Assembly (NCBI GenBank): GCA_016841365.1
Contig: JAENZI010000006.1
Coordinates: forward strand, 121,398 to 185,397
DNA length: 64,000 nucleotides
Source of the DNA: Anaerolineaceae bacterium
Lineage (GTDB): Bacteria > Chloroflexota > Anaerolineae > Anaerolineales > Anaerolineaceae
Reading direction: 5' to 3'
Part shown: positions 18,012 to 26,109 of the stretch, one piece after another
Numbering within the stretch: the first letter of the stretch is position 1
How the letters are laid out: every line of letters begins with the position of its first letter
The notes under the pieces: generated by a model
Databases searched by the model: none
What the model saw: only the letters and a program-made list of their open reading frames with translations
Told to the model about the DNA's origin: nothing
Made by a program: the position numbers and the translations under genes

Positions 18012-18380
18012 ATGAAAATCAGCAGTGGTATCGACAGCATTGAAATCTCGCGCCTTGCAGAAATCAACTCATCCATCCGCAAGCGCTTTATTGCCCGCGT
18101 GTTCACACCCGCCGAAATTGCGCAAGCCCGTGACAGAAACGATGCGCTCAGCGGCCTGTTTGCCGCTAAAGAGTCCGTCTCAAAAGCTTTAGGGACGGGA
18201 ATCGGGCGTGTGCACTGGCAGGATATTGAGATTCTGCACCTGCCAACCGGGCAGCCATCTTTAAAATTACACGGAAATGCAAAATTTGTTGCCGATCAGC
18301 TCGGTTTGAGTGATTGGTCTGTGAGCATCAGCCACGACCGCACCAAGGCGGTCGCCATCGCCGTTGCCATCGGCACCTGA
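18012..18380 (+). CDS. acpS: Holo-[acyl-carrier-protein] synthase
   Basis: A 122-residue enzyme that transfers 4'-phosphopantetheine from CoA to a serine of acyl carrier protein. The magnesium and CoA motifs are all present: GIDSIEISR at the N-terminus, LFAAKESVSKALGTG in the middle, HWQDIEIL, and the closing SVSISHDRTKAVAIAV. Length is normal. It sits at the end of the M16 protease operon, nine bases after the second subunit; the link appears to be shared expression rather than shared function. Confidence 0.96.
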   Translation: MKISSGIDSIEISRLAEINSSIRKRFIARVFTPAEIAQARDRNDALSGLFAAKESVSKALGTGIGRVHWQDIEILHLPTGQPSLKLHGNAKFVADQLGLSDWSVSISHDRTKAVAIAVAIGT

Positions 18381-18437
18381 ACCGTGATGCCGCGCTGCCC
18401 ACTAACAAATTCACCCGTTATGTATTAAAATACGGTT

Positions 18438-19109
18438 ATGAATTTATTAACGGTCAGCGACAAAGAGTGCAATCGAGTTTACAGCCCGCAAATCAAGGGG
18501 CGATTTAAGGATGTCGATCTGGCCATCGGCTGCGGGGACCTCTCCTATTTCTATCTCGAATACATCATCAGTTCTCTCGATATCCCCCTGTATTTTGTGC
18601 GCGGTAATCACGCCTCAGAGGTTGAATACGGTTACGGCGGATTTCGTACAGCACCCTGGGGTGCGGTTGATCTGCATAAAAAAGTCCTGCGGGATTCTGA
18701 AACAGGACTTCTGTTAGCCGGGATTGAGGGCAGCCTGAACTACAACCAGGGCGACCATCAGTACACTCAATGGCAAATGTGGATGATGACCCTTCAACTG
18801 GTCCCAGCGCTGATCTGGAACAAAATTCGTTACGGGCGATTTTTGGATGTCTTTATCACGCATGCCCCGCCCTGGGGGATTCACGATCAGGAAGACCGGG
18901 CGCATCAAGGGGTGAAAGCGTTCAAATGGCTGATACGTACCTTTCAGCCAGCGTATCACATCCATGGGCATATCCACGTTTACCACCCCGGCGTGATCAC
19001 TGAAACCACACTTGGCAACACACAGGTTATCAACACTTACGGCTTTCGTAAAATAAAGTTTGAGGGGGAGAAACAAGCGCGTCCCCTGGCAGAGCAGTTA
19101 AAAAATTAA
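18438..19109 (+). CDS. Calcineurin-like metallophosphoesterase
   Basis: A 223-residue phosphoesterase with most of the superfamily motifs: GCGDLS (motif II), VRGNHA (motif III), THAPPWG (motif IV) and HGHIHVY (motif V). The first motif, normally DxH, reads SDKE, so the first histidine is replaced by glutamate, a variant seen in one cytoplasmic branch of the family. Substrate is unknown. The start codon has no strong Shine-Dalgarno, and the gene is separated from acpS by 57 bases. No terminator is visible after it. Confidence 0.85.
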   Translation: MNLLTVSDKECNRVYSPQIKGRFKDVDLAIGCGDLSYFYLEYIISSLDIPLYFVRGNHASEVEYGYGGFRTAPWGAVDLHKKVLRDSETGLLLAGIEGSLNYNQGDHQYTQWQMWMMTLQLVPALIWNKIRYGRFLDVFITHAPPWGIHDQEDRAHQGVKAFKWLIRTFQPAYHIHGHIHVYHPGVITETTLGNTQVINTYGFRKIKFEGEKQARPLAEQLKN

Positions 19110-19215
19110 TTCCTCCCTCTTGTTTACCAATTTTCCAATTCTCTCAGGTAAATAATCCGCTATCCGTCATTCTTCCGCGTTGTCAAATGGCTAAGATGCA
19201 TGTACACAGTGCAAA

Positions 19216-19458
19216 TTATTGCGTTGTCGCTTTCTGAAGTTCAACACCAATCCAAATATGGTTCGGCAGCATGCTAGGCGTCGTGCAGATATAGATCTCA
19301 CCTGAGGGAAAGCCAGCATCCCTGATCATACTGGGATGAACATAGCATTGGTTAGGTTCCTGCCCATACTTGGTTTTGTAATAGGCTGCAGCCTTCATTA
19401 TCTTAGAGATCAGGTCAGATTTTGGATCATTATCAAACCATAACATACCAATGTCCAT
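19216..19458 (-). CDS. Conserved small protein in operon with SOS-type promoter
   Basis: An 80-residue protein that I do not recognise by function. It starts MDIGMLWFDNDPK and has a helical centre (KIMKAAAYYKTKYGQEP) and a hydrophobic C-terminal half. It has no signal peptide and no DNA-binding motif that I can see. The ATG at 19458 is preferred, with GAGGTG just upstream; GTG 19464 is an alternative. It starts 19 bases after the stop of the P-loop ATPase gene on the same strand and should share its promoter, so the two probably act together. Confidence 0.72.
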   Translation of the reverse strand: MDIGMLWFDNDPKSDLISKIMKAAAYYKTKYGQEPNQCYVHPSMIRDAGFPSGEIYICTTPSMLPNHIWIGVELQKATTQ

Positions 19459-19477
19459 TATCACCTCACAATCAGGG

Positions 19478-20299
19478 TCATCCTCCTAATAATGGCAGAC
19501 GATAAGTCAGCCATTGCGATCCGGTCCAGGCTCGAAAAACATTATGGGAAAGGTCTTTCAACAATGCGCCAGGCTGCAGGGTGAGTGTTTCAGCCTGTTT
19601 TAAATTGCGGGTCCTCCCCAGGATGCGAGTGCGGAAGGGTTCCAGCCAATAGCCCAATTCAAGCGCATAACTGGCTTTGATCGCCGCGACCACCCAGATA
19701 TTAGATTGCGCCCCGTAAGATAGCAGCCAGCGCAAATTGACCTGGGCTTCTAAACTCAAACCTTCCACATAATTCAGATCGTCCAAAACAAACAAAATGT
19801 CAGGCCCGGTCTGTCGGCTTTCACGGCGCGCTTCAGCAAGATCTGTCAGGCTGTCGATCAAATCTTCAGCCCGTTTGTCGTACCAGGCAAAACAGCCCTG
19901 GAAATACATTTTCTGCGTGGATTGCAGGCAGATTCGGCCCCAGTCCTCAGGGTGATGAGTCAGAACCGCAATTTGCAGCTGGTGGGGCGCACAGGTGCTG
20001 ATTGCGCTGTCCACCATCACCTGGAGCTGATGCGTTTTACCGCAACCCTCATCGCCAGAAACCAGGATTGCACCGAGTTCAGGGTCTGTCAGTGATAGAA
20101 AAAACGGCATCCGATCTGAGCAGCGCCCTAACAGCACCGATTGCGCCGGCACGGGGCGTGTTTCTGCCAGAATTGAACCGACCGTATCTGGCTTTGACAT
20201 TAACTTTGTAGATCCAAACCGATTGTGACGGATTTTTAATCCCATCGACAAGTGTTGATAAGGTTTGATGGTGTTCACATACAGATTTGAGGTACCCAT
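19478..20299 (-). CDS. P-loop ATPase, FtsK/HerA-like, under SOS-type control
   Basis: A 273-residue protein with Walker A GDEGCGKT (residues 82-89) and a Walker B ILFVLDDLN (D173/D174). The spacing and the helix after Walker A resemble the FtsK/HerA/TraG branch of P-loop motors, though it is far shorter than a translocase and has no membrane segment. No helicase motifs beyond the P-loop core are visible. The ATG at 20299 has CGGAG six bases upstream. The promoter overlaps two GAAC-N4-GTTC operators (see those entries), the pattern of a DNA-damage-induced gene. A role in DNA repair, DNA processing or defence is inference from promoter and fold. Confidence 0.75.
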   Translation of the reverse strand: MGTSNLYVNTIKPYQHLSMGLKIRHNRFGSTKLMSKPDTVGSILAETRPVPAQSVLLGRCSDRMPFFLSLTDPELGAILVSGDEGCGKTHQLQVMVDSAISTCAPHQLQIAVLTHHPEDWGRICLQSTQKMYFQGCFAWYDKRAEDLIDSLTDLAEARRESRQTGPDILFVLDDLNYVEGLSLEAQVNLRWLLSYGAQSNIWVVAAIKASYALELGYWLEPFRTRILGRTRNLKQAETLTLQPGALLKDLSHNVFRAWTGSQWLTYRLPLLGG

Positions 20300-20324
20300 G
20301 TTTTGCTCCGTTTTCCAGTAATTC

Positions 20325-20336
20325 GAACTTATGTTC
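20325..20336. promoter_or_regulatory. SOS-type operator, downstream copy
   Basis: GAACTTATGTTC fits GAAC-N4-GTTC, the core of the LexA box used by Gram-positive bacteria. It lies just downstream of the -10 element, across the predicted transcription start. Confidence 0.7.
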
Positions 20337-20338
20337 TA

Positions 20339-20366
20339 ATTATACAGAACTTTTGTTCTATGTCAA
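20339..20366 (-). promoter_or_regulatory. Promoter of the SOS-type ATPase operon
   Basis: On the minus strand, perfect TTGACA and perfect TATAAT are separated by 16 bases. The spacer is occupied by one operator, so a bound repressor would block polymerase. It is the best-matching promoter in the window. Confidence 0.78.
20347..20358. promoter_or_regulatory. SOS-type operator, upstream copy
   Basis: GAACTTTTGTTC, again GAAC-N4-GTTC, located inside the promoter spacer. Its centre is 22 bases, about two helical turns, from the other copy, so two repressor dimers would sit on one face of the DNA. Confidence 0.72.
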
Positions 20367-20411
20367 GTGTTTTTCTGATTTTTCTTTGACCTACTTTAGA
20401 AAATTCCCATC

Positions 20412-20440
20412 TGCACACATCACAAAAATTGTGGTATAAA
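20412..20440 (+). promoter_or_regulatory. Candidate promoter of glnA leader
   Basis: TGCACA and TATAAA separated by 17 bases, with an extended -10 (TGG before TATAAA). Predicted start near 20447, giving a leader of about 365 nucleotides that contains the ribozyme-like element. Confidence 0.5.
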
Positions 20441-20500
20441 CCATTTTGTCAATGATGATCGTCAGGTTCAGGCGATCAAACAATGGAATAAGCGGAAATC

Positions 20501-20707
20501 AAGCGGCTGACTCTCATCCAATCATTAGATGAGACGACGAGGTGGAGGTTCCTCCCTGCAAAGGGAGTGCTAACCCGTTTTTACGGGAAAAATCGAACGA
20601 TCAGCGGAAGCCTCCTGGATCTGACACAGGTCCAAGTTTTCCCAATTCATCAAAGTGGATGCTCAAAACTGGATGGCGACATTCAGGACAAAACAACCAT
20701 CGTGTAG
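20501..20707 (+). ncRNA. glmS-ribozyme-like RNA in the glnA leader
   Basis: The sequence follows the glmS ribozyme core in order. AAGCGGCTGA holds a candidate A/G cleavage site at 20502/20503. A 7-bp P1 stem pairs TCTCATC with GATGAGA (20512-20534). Then come GACGAGG and TGGAGGTT (20536-20550), ATCGA (20592-20596) and ATCAGCGGAAGCCTCC (20600-20615). GGAGG pairs with CCTCC as P2, and GCTGA (20506-20510) with TCAGC (20601-20605) in the place of P2.1. P3 is a GGATC/GGTCC hairpin; its loop ACAC can pair with GTGT at 20702-20705 as P3.1. P4 is a 7-bp stem with a GCGA loop (20669-20686). A 40-base insertion (20551-20590) forms two hairpins of its own. glmS ribozymes are self-cleaving RNAs that use glucosamine-6-phosphate and normally precede glmS; here the next gene is glnA. 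Confidence 0.65.
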
Positions 20708-20813
20708 CAAACGCCCATGCTTGCAGCTATCGGCGTATGCATGATGTTATTCCTGTTTTGAATGCCAATCACCTGATGGTACACCCAATCTATTTTAAGT
20801 TATGGAGGTTGTG

Positions 20814-22154
20814 ATGAACGGTGATGATGTCATCAAAAGGATTAAAGAGGACGATGTAAAGTTCATCTCTTTCCAGTTCACAGATGTGAACGGCGTGGTT
20901 AAGAGTGTGGATGGATCGCTCTCGCAGGTTGAAAAAGCACTGAAAGACGGCATTTGGTTTGATGGTTCCTCGGTAGAAGGCTTCGCCCGCATCCAGGAAA
21001 GCGATATGCACCTGGTGATTGACCCCGATACTTATGCTGTATTACCCTGGACACCTAAGGAGATGCGCCGGGCACGCGTCCTGTGCGACATTTACCTGCC
21101 AAATGGGCAGCCTTTCTCAGGTGACCCACGCGGTGTGCTCAAACGGCGCCTGGCAAAGATGAAAGAAGAACGGAATTTCATTTTCAATGTCGGCCCAGAG
21201 CCCGAGTTCTTCCTTTTCCTGCAAAACGGAAGGGATACAATCCACCCGGTTCCGCATGATGTCGGCGGCTATTTTGATTTTTCTGCAGACGATGAAGCCG
21301 TCCAGGTCAGAACAGAGTTGATGCAAGCCCTGACAGAAATGGGTCTCGAAATCGAAGTCGGGCACCATGAAGTCGCATTAGGACAGCATGAGATCGACTT
21401 CCGCTTTGCCGATGCCCTTAAAACAGCAGATAATGTATTGACCCTGAAGTATGCGGTCAAAGCCATTGCAGCCCAACACGGTCTGATCGCATCCTTTATG
21501 CCCAAGCCCGTATTTGGGATCAACGGATCGGGCATGCACTGCCATCAATCCATTTTCAGCCCAGAAGGCGAAAACCTGTTTTACGACTCCCAGGATCCTT
21601 ACCAGCTCTCAACCCTGGCGCGGCATTTCATCGCTGGTCAGCTCTTGCATGCCAGAGCGCTTTCTGCGATTGTCGCCCCAACCGTCAACTCCTACAAACG
21701 TCTCGTCCCGGGCTACGAAGCGCCGGTGTATATCGGCTGGGCACAGGTCAACCGCTCCGCACTGATCCGCATCCCCCAACCCTACCCAGATAAACCAGAC
21801 ACCGTACGGCTTGAGCTGCGCTTCCCGGATCCCTCTGCCAACCCCTACCTGGCTTTCAACGCCATGCTGGCAGCCGGGCTTGACGGCGTCGACCGGCAGC
21901 TAACTTGTCCCGAACCGCTGAACCGTCTGAACGTCTATGACCTGTCAGAAGAAGCCCGCCAGGAACTCGGCATTGAGATGCTTCCAGGTTCTCTGTTCGA
22001 AGCGCTGACCGCGTTTGAAGCAGACGAGATGCTGCAAGATGCCCTGGGAGAAAGCCTGACGGATGCTTTCATGAAATCACGCCGGGCAGAGTGGGAAGAA
22101 TTCCGCACCCATGTGACAGATTGGGAGTTGAACCGCTATCTAACAACAGCATAA
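20814..22154 (+). CDS. glnA: Glutamine synthetase, type I
   Basis: A 446-residue GSI subunit that makes glutamine from glutamate, ammonia and ATP as a cytoplasmic dodecamer. Visible landmarks are WFDGSSVEGFARIQESDM at the N-terminal domain, the ATP/metal site VGPEPEFFLF, the glutamate-binding NGSGMHCHQS, and LRFPDPSANPYLAF. The length fits the shorter GSI-alpha group, which is usually controlled by feedback rather than adenylylation. GGAGG at 20804-20808 fixes ATG 20814. The leader of about 365 nucleotides carries a glmS-ribozyme-like element ending about 105 nucleotides before the start, so expression is likely set at the mRNA level. A terminator follows. Confidence 0.97.
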   Translation: MNGDDVIKRIKEDDVKFISFQFTDVNGVVKSVDGSLSQVEKALKDGIWFDGSSVEGFARIQESDMHLVIDPDTYAVLPWTPKEMRRARVLCDIYLPNGQPFSGDPRGVLKRRLAKMKEERNFIFNVGPEPEFFLFLQNGRDTIHPVPHDVGGYFDFSADDEAVQVRTELMQALTEMGLEIEVGHHEVALGQHEIDFRFADALKTADNVLTLKYAVKAIAAQHGLIASFMPKPVFGINGSGMHCHQSIFSPEGENLFYDSQDPYQLSTLARHFIAGQLLHARALSAIVAPTVNSYKRLVPGYEAPVYIGWAQVNRSALIRIPQPYPDKPDTVRLELRFPDPSANPYLAFNAMLAAGLDGVDRQLTCPEPLNRLNVYDLSEEARQELGIEMLPGSLFEALTAFEADEMLQDALGESLTDAFMKSRRAEWEEFRTHVTDWELNRYLTTA

Positions 22155-22180
22155 GGTCCAAAATATTAATCATTAAAAAC

Positions 22181-22214
22181 AGAACCCACGCGAATGCGTG
22201 GGTTCTTTGTGTTT
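22181..22214. terminator. Terminator between convergent glnA and phosphodiesterase
   Basis: An 11-bp perfect stem (AGAACCCACGC / GCGTGGGTTCT) with a four-base loop, followed by TTGTGTTT on the plus strand and a T-rich run on the minus strand. Confidence 0.85.
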
Positions 22215-22287
22215 GAAATGAGATGATTATTCAATGGGGCTGGCCCAGAACAGAGCAACCCAAGCACTGTCAATACATCAAACCAAT

Positions 22288-23586
22288 TTACTGACGGATC
22301 CGACTCAGCGGCAACGCATAGAAGGGAACCAGCATCTCTTCATCGCTGAGACCGCCGTGACGCCCTGCCAGGGGGTTGGGTTTAGGAGCCCACCACAGGT
22401 AGGCATCGCCTTTCGAAACAGCAATCAGATCGCCCAACCGATCTCGTGAGGTTGGTTTATGGGGTTCCTCACCGAATAAACCTGCCTCTAAAACCGCATC
22501 GGGATCCAACAATATAAAGTCATCCGGCCAGGTTTGCGCAAAATAATCCCGCACATCTGCAACCCGCCCGGGCTTGATGAACAAGAAAGCTAAACGGTTT
22601 TCGCAGGTCGGCTGCATCACCAGGTTGTCTACCAAATCCGGGTGATTTGCCAGGTCATACTTGTCGTATTTCGGGGTAACCTTTGACCCATGGTCGCCAG
22701 TCAGAATCAACAAAGTTTCATTGGCGGCTTCATCGGAGATCTGATTAAAAAATGCTTTCTCAAACAATTGTGAGAAGGCATCAAATTGCAGTGCTACCCG
22801 GGGGTTCTCTGCGTTGTAACGGTGCATGAGCGAATCCACATCGCTGTAATACACATAGATGTACTCCGGCACATGGGGCTGCAGGTTGACATGCTGCGCC
22901 AGGCTTACGCACAAATCTGCTTCATCCACAAAGGTTTGAATGTCCACTTCCTCCATCTGCATGGTTGACAAGCCCGAACGGGCAATCCCGGAATGGATGA
23001 AGGTCATCGGCCGCACGCCATGCTGCCGGAGGTGCGGCCCCAGTAATGGCTGGCCAACGAAGGTATGCGGGTCGAAACCAGAACGCACCAATCCACCGGT
23101 ATCGCCCCGGCTGGTCGCCGCTGAGTGAAGGATGTTGTTCATGATCATCCCAAACTCTCTGGCCCACATTTCATAGCCGATGATGCCGTGGGCTGCCGGT
23201 CCCTGCCCGGTCCACAATGTCGTCAGGGCGGATGCCGTCGTGCTCGGGCAAACGCTTGTAATCGGGCTGTAGACTGCCCGATCAAAGTATCGCCGCCATA
23301 CCAAATCCTGGTTTGCTTTCATCAATCGCTCGAGCAGTTTTGTGCCCAGCGCATCAACCAGCAGCAAGATCACCTTGGTGTAAGGACCGTTCAACTGATC
23401 TAAAATCAAACTATCTAAAGCCGGTTTGCCAAAATCCGGCACGCCAAGCAGACTTGCAATCGTACCCGGGATATTGACCAGGGATAGGCCATCATATTTC
23501 GGCAGGGTCATGTCACTGTCCAGCGGGATGGTGGAAATCTGGTTGGATTTAATTTTCGGGAGTAATCGTGAAGTTAGATCAGGCAT
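22288..23586 (-). CDS. Alkaline-phosphatase superfamily phosphodiesterase/nucleotide pyrophosphatase
   Basis: A 432-residue protein of the type I phosphodiesterase/nucleotide pyrophosphatase family. The two-metal site residues are recognisable: VDALG (first aspartate), CPSTTASALT (nucleophile Thr/Ser), YYSDVDSLMHRY (Asp and His), TGDHGS (Asp-His pair) and AGRHGGLS (last histidine). There is no signal peptide or membrane anchor, so it acts in the cytoplasm, unlike many eukaryotic relatives. Substrate may be a nucleotide sugar, a dinucleotide or another phosphodiester. The ATG has AGGA upstream. It lies 111 bases downstream of a nucleoside phosphorylase on the same strand, which supports a nucleotide-salvage role. 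Confidence 0.87.
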   Translation of the reverse strand: MPDLTSRLLPKIKSNQISTIPLDSDMTLPKYDGLSLVNIPGTIASLLGVPDFGKPALDSLILDQLNGPYTKVILLLVDALGTKLLERLMKANQDLVWRRYFDRAVYSPITSVCPSTTASALTTLWTGQGPAAHGIIGYEMWAREFGMIMNNILHSAATSRGDTGGLVRSGFDPHTFVGQPLLGPHLRQHGVRPMTFIHSGIARSGLSTMQMEEVDIQTFVDEADLCVSLAQHVNLQPHVPEYIYVYYSDVDSLMHRYNAENPRVALQFDAFSQLFEKAFFNQISDEAANETLLILTGDHGSKVTPKYDKYDLANHPDLVDNLVMQPTCENRLAFLFIKPGRVADVRDYFAQTWPDDFILLDPDAVLEAGLFGEEPHKPTSRDRLGDLIAVSKGDAYLWWAPKPNPLAGRHGGLSDEEMLVPFYALPLSRIRQ

Positions 23587-23697
23587 GAAAAATCCTCGAG
23601 GTGTAAATTAGTTGATAATCAAATTCAAACATCATTCTACCCCAACCCGGGAGCGGCCTATCAGATCAGCCTTTACGGAAATTATTGTAATAATGTA

Positions 23698-24465
23698 TTA
23701 GAGCGCAAATGCCGCTTCTGCTGCCAACCAGAACAAGTTGCGCCGGATGTCAGAACGTGAGGTCCAGGTTCTGCCGTCCCACTCGCCAGGGATGACCGCA
23801 TCACCTCCATACAGGATTTGACCAAAATCAACACCTCTGAATTCTGCCACGGCAAAGAACGCGGCTGCTTCCATTTCAACAGCCAGACAGCCTTCCGCAA
23901 GGTACCGTTTCACCTTTTCAGGCGTTTCTCGATAAATTGCATCAGTCGTCCACGTTTTCGTGAGCATGTAATCCAGGTTGTGCCGCTGCATAACACTTTC
24001 AATCGCTGCCAATGCACGCGGGTTTTGAGCCACCTCACGTGATGGCGGCAGGTAGTGGTAAGACGTGCCCTCGTCCCGAATGGCAGCCACCGGAACCAGC
24101 AGGTGCCCCACTGCGATGGTCTTATCCAGCACGCCGCACCCCCCGCAGGCAATAAATTTCCGGCTGCCGCGTGCAATCGCCTCTTCCAGCAAGGCGCTTG
24201 CCAGTGGCGCGCCAATTCCCGGATGGAAGAAAGCCAACCGCCTTCCCTCAAAATCCACCTCATACAGCGGGTGATGCCCCATCTCCGATACGGATCTGGC
24301 AATCACCCTGGCCTGGTGCGTTTCGACCAGCCAGTCAATCACCTCAGAAAAGAAGCAGACCACACAATGTTCCGGCACATCACCCGGTTTGATGAGAGAT
24401 GCAGGCTCTAATATCGCCCGTCGGGTTCCGTCAAATTCTAATATCGGATATTTTGCTTCGTTCAT
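23698..24465 (-). CDS. Nucleoside phosphorylase (uridine/purine phosphorylase family)
   Basis: A 255-residue enzyme of the PNP/UDP phosphorylase fold. The phosphate-binding segment lies around FHPGIGAPLASALLEE, the conserved IACGGCGVLD follows, and the ribose/base site AVEMEAAAFFAVAEF (with the E-M-E motif) is clear. It cleaves nucleosides with phosphate to give a base and (deoxy)ribose-1-phosphate. Base preference cannot be read with confidence, though the EMEAAA context is often uridine-type. GAGGTGCGTAG precedes the ATG. The phosphodiesterase gene follows, and a nucleoside-type importer lies elsewhere in the window, consistent with nucleoside scavenging. Confidence 0.9.
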   Translation of the reverse strand: MNEAKYPILEFDGTRRAILEPASLIKPGDVPEHCVVCFFSEVIDWLVETHQARVIARSVSEMGHHPLYEVDFEGRRLAFFHPGIGAPLASALLEEAIARGSRKFIACGGCGVLDKTIAVGHLLVPVAAIRDEGTSYHYLPPSREVAQNPRALAAIESVMQRHNLDYMLTKTWTTDAIYRETPEKVKRYLAEGCLAVEMEAAAFFAVAEFRGVDFGQILYGGDAVIPGEWDGRTWTSRSDIRRNLFWLAAEAAFAL

Positions 24466-24639
24466 CTACGCACCTCACATCTACCGGTCAACATCAAAAG
24501 CAGCACCTGTGACCGTCACGAAAATATGACCAATAATTGGAGCAAGTATAAATGATTTTTCGCCGAAGTTGGTAACCAACCAGACTCTGGTGTAAAATGG
24601 TATCTACCAATCCACCTTTGCAAATCAGGATGATTCAAA

Positions 24640-26109
24640 ATGTCAGAAGCACACGACCAGACCGGCCAAAACAACGCTGAAAATTTCAATTTAGACTTCG
24701 GCCATGAAATCGAAATGGAAGATGCTGGTTTTGCATTCCGCCCGATCGAGGGCTTTGAGCTTGAAATCGACGAATCGATCTACATGTATTCAGAAGGCGG
24801 CAATGTCGAAATCTTCATGCTTGGCGGCCTCATTGAAGGTGATGTGTCAATTGCTGAGCTGAATGACAGCCTGGCTGCTGATTTTATGCGCAACGTGGGG
24901 GAGTTTGACTTGGTCGAAGCGGGAAAAGACACCATCCAGGGCATCACCGGGTTTATGGATGATATCCACTTCTCCAATGCGGACGAAGAAGGCGGGGGCA
25001 AAGCCCTGATCTGCTCACCATACATCAACCAATATTTCTTCATCCTGGTCGTCACCTCTGCAGATTATTGGCAAAAGGAAGGTCATAAGCTTTTCGATGC
25101 AGTTAAAGATCAAGTTCATTTTCATCCCTTGCTCACACAAAACAATGATGAAAAAATCATCCAGAAACACCCCGATCTAACCCTGGAAACCTATCAGGAC
25201 ATTTTACCTGATGAAGATTTTTTGCTCACCATCGAAAAGGGTGACTCTTCTTTCCTTTTAGCAGCACGCACCTTCACTGCCGATGAACAAGTAGCAATCG
25301 CCGAAATCGTTGGGCCAGGTGAACAACAGTTGTATACCTACGATCCTCAATCCGGGCAATTTTCAAGCTCAATTGCCCCCCAACCGCTGATCAGCACTAA
25401 AGGGGAAGTTGTCTTTGTCTATCCCAACGGCGACCAGCAATCACTGCGTCACGGCGATTATCGCTTCAACTTCGCGACACAAGACGGATCACCGCTGCAA
25501 GAGGTACAGATCATCATCCGAACCAGTAGAGCCCTCGAGCTTCAAAAACTCGACCTCAACTTCTGGTTTGCCAGCCACGATCCCCGCTTGTTAGAACCGG
25601 ATTACCCGGAGCAATTCGTCAAGCAAATCTCAAAAGTTTTGGAACCAAAACTTTCACCACTGAACCTGGCACCAGGGAAGGTCGCCTATTTTCATCCCAC
25701 ACAGGAAGAATTGGAAAATTTCGCTTCGGTTGACATTGAAAACGACCTTGCGGATTGCAGCTATATGATCGCTGAAAGCGTTGAGAATAACCGCGCCCTG
25801 AATATCGGGCTGGTCGAGCACCTATTGCAGGGCACAGCCCCAGATATCTCCGAAATCCCCGCTGTGAGTTGCGGTTCACCAGGGATGATCATCGCGCCTT
25901 CTTCTCCCCACGCGTGCATCCTGATCAATTGGTCGTTCTTTCAGGGGGATTTAGAACAGATGGCAGAAGCCATAATTCAGCAGATGGTGATCTTCAGTGG
26001 CGTGAATCCGTTGGGACTGAATCAGCAAGATCAATCAGAGGTGCAGGCTCTAAACCGCGAGGTTGCCTGGCGCTTGCGGCGCCACCCGCTGTTCTATGAT
26101 GCTGAATGA
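24640..26109 (+). CDS. Hypothetical protein of 489 residues, unrecognised
   Basis: I do not recognise this family. The protein is acidic, soluble and without signal peptide, membrane segment or repeats. Residues about 25-180 form an alpha/beta domain (GFELEIDESIYMYSEGG, VEIFMLGGLIEG) and the rest includes a second domain with many aromatic and acidic residues. The last ~60 residues (from INWSFFQGDLEQMAEAIIQQ) look helical, and the protein ends WRLRRHPLFYDAE. It stands alone on its strand. Its 3' end overlaps the end of the DNA methyltransferase gene by 16 bases in a tail-to-tail arrangement. Confidence 0.75.
   Translation: MSEAHDQTGQNNAENFNLDFGHEIEMEDAGFAFRPIEGFELEIDESIYMYSEGGNVEIFMLGGLIEGDVSIAELNDSLAADFMRNVGEFDLVEAGKDTIQGITGFMDDIHFSNADEEGGGKALICSPYINQYFFILVVTSADYWQKEGHKLFDAVKDQVHFHPLLTQNNDEKIIQKHPDLTLETYQDILPDEDFLLTIEKGDSSFLLAARTFTADEQVAIAEIVGPGEQQLYTYDPQSGQFSSSIAPQPLISTKGEVVFVYPNGDQQSLRHGDYRFNFATQDGSPLQEVQIIIRTSRALELQKLDLNFWFASHDPRLLEPDYPEQFVKQISKVLEPKLSPLNLAPGKVAYFHPTQEELENFASVDIENDLADCSYMIAESVENNRALNIGLVEHLLQGTAPDISEIPAVSCGSPGMIIAPSSPHACILINWSFFQGDLEQMAEAIIQQMVIFSGVNPLGLNQQDQSEVQALNREVAWRLRRHPLFYDAE

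Noticed and set aside
20542..20814. A 90-residue reading frame inside the glnA leader
   Set aside because: It lies across the structured RNA, has no Shine-Dalgarno and has biased, unnatural composition.
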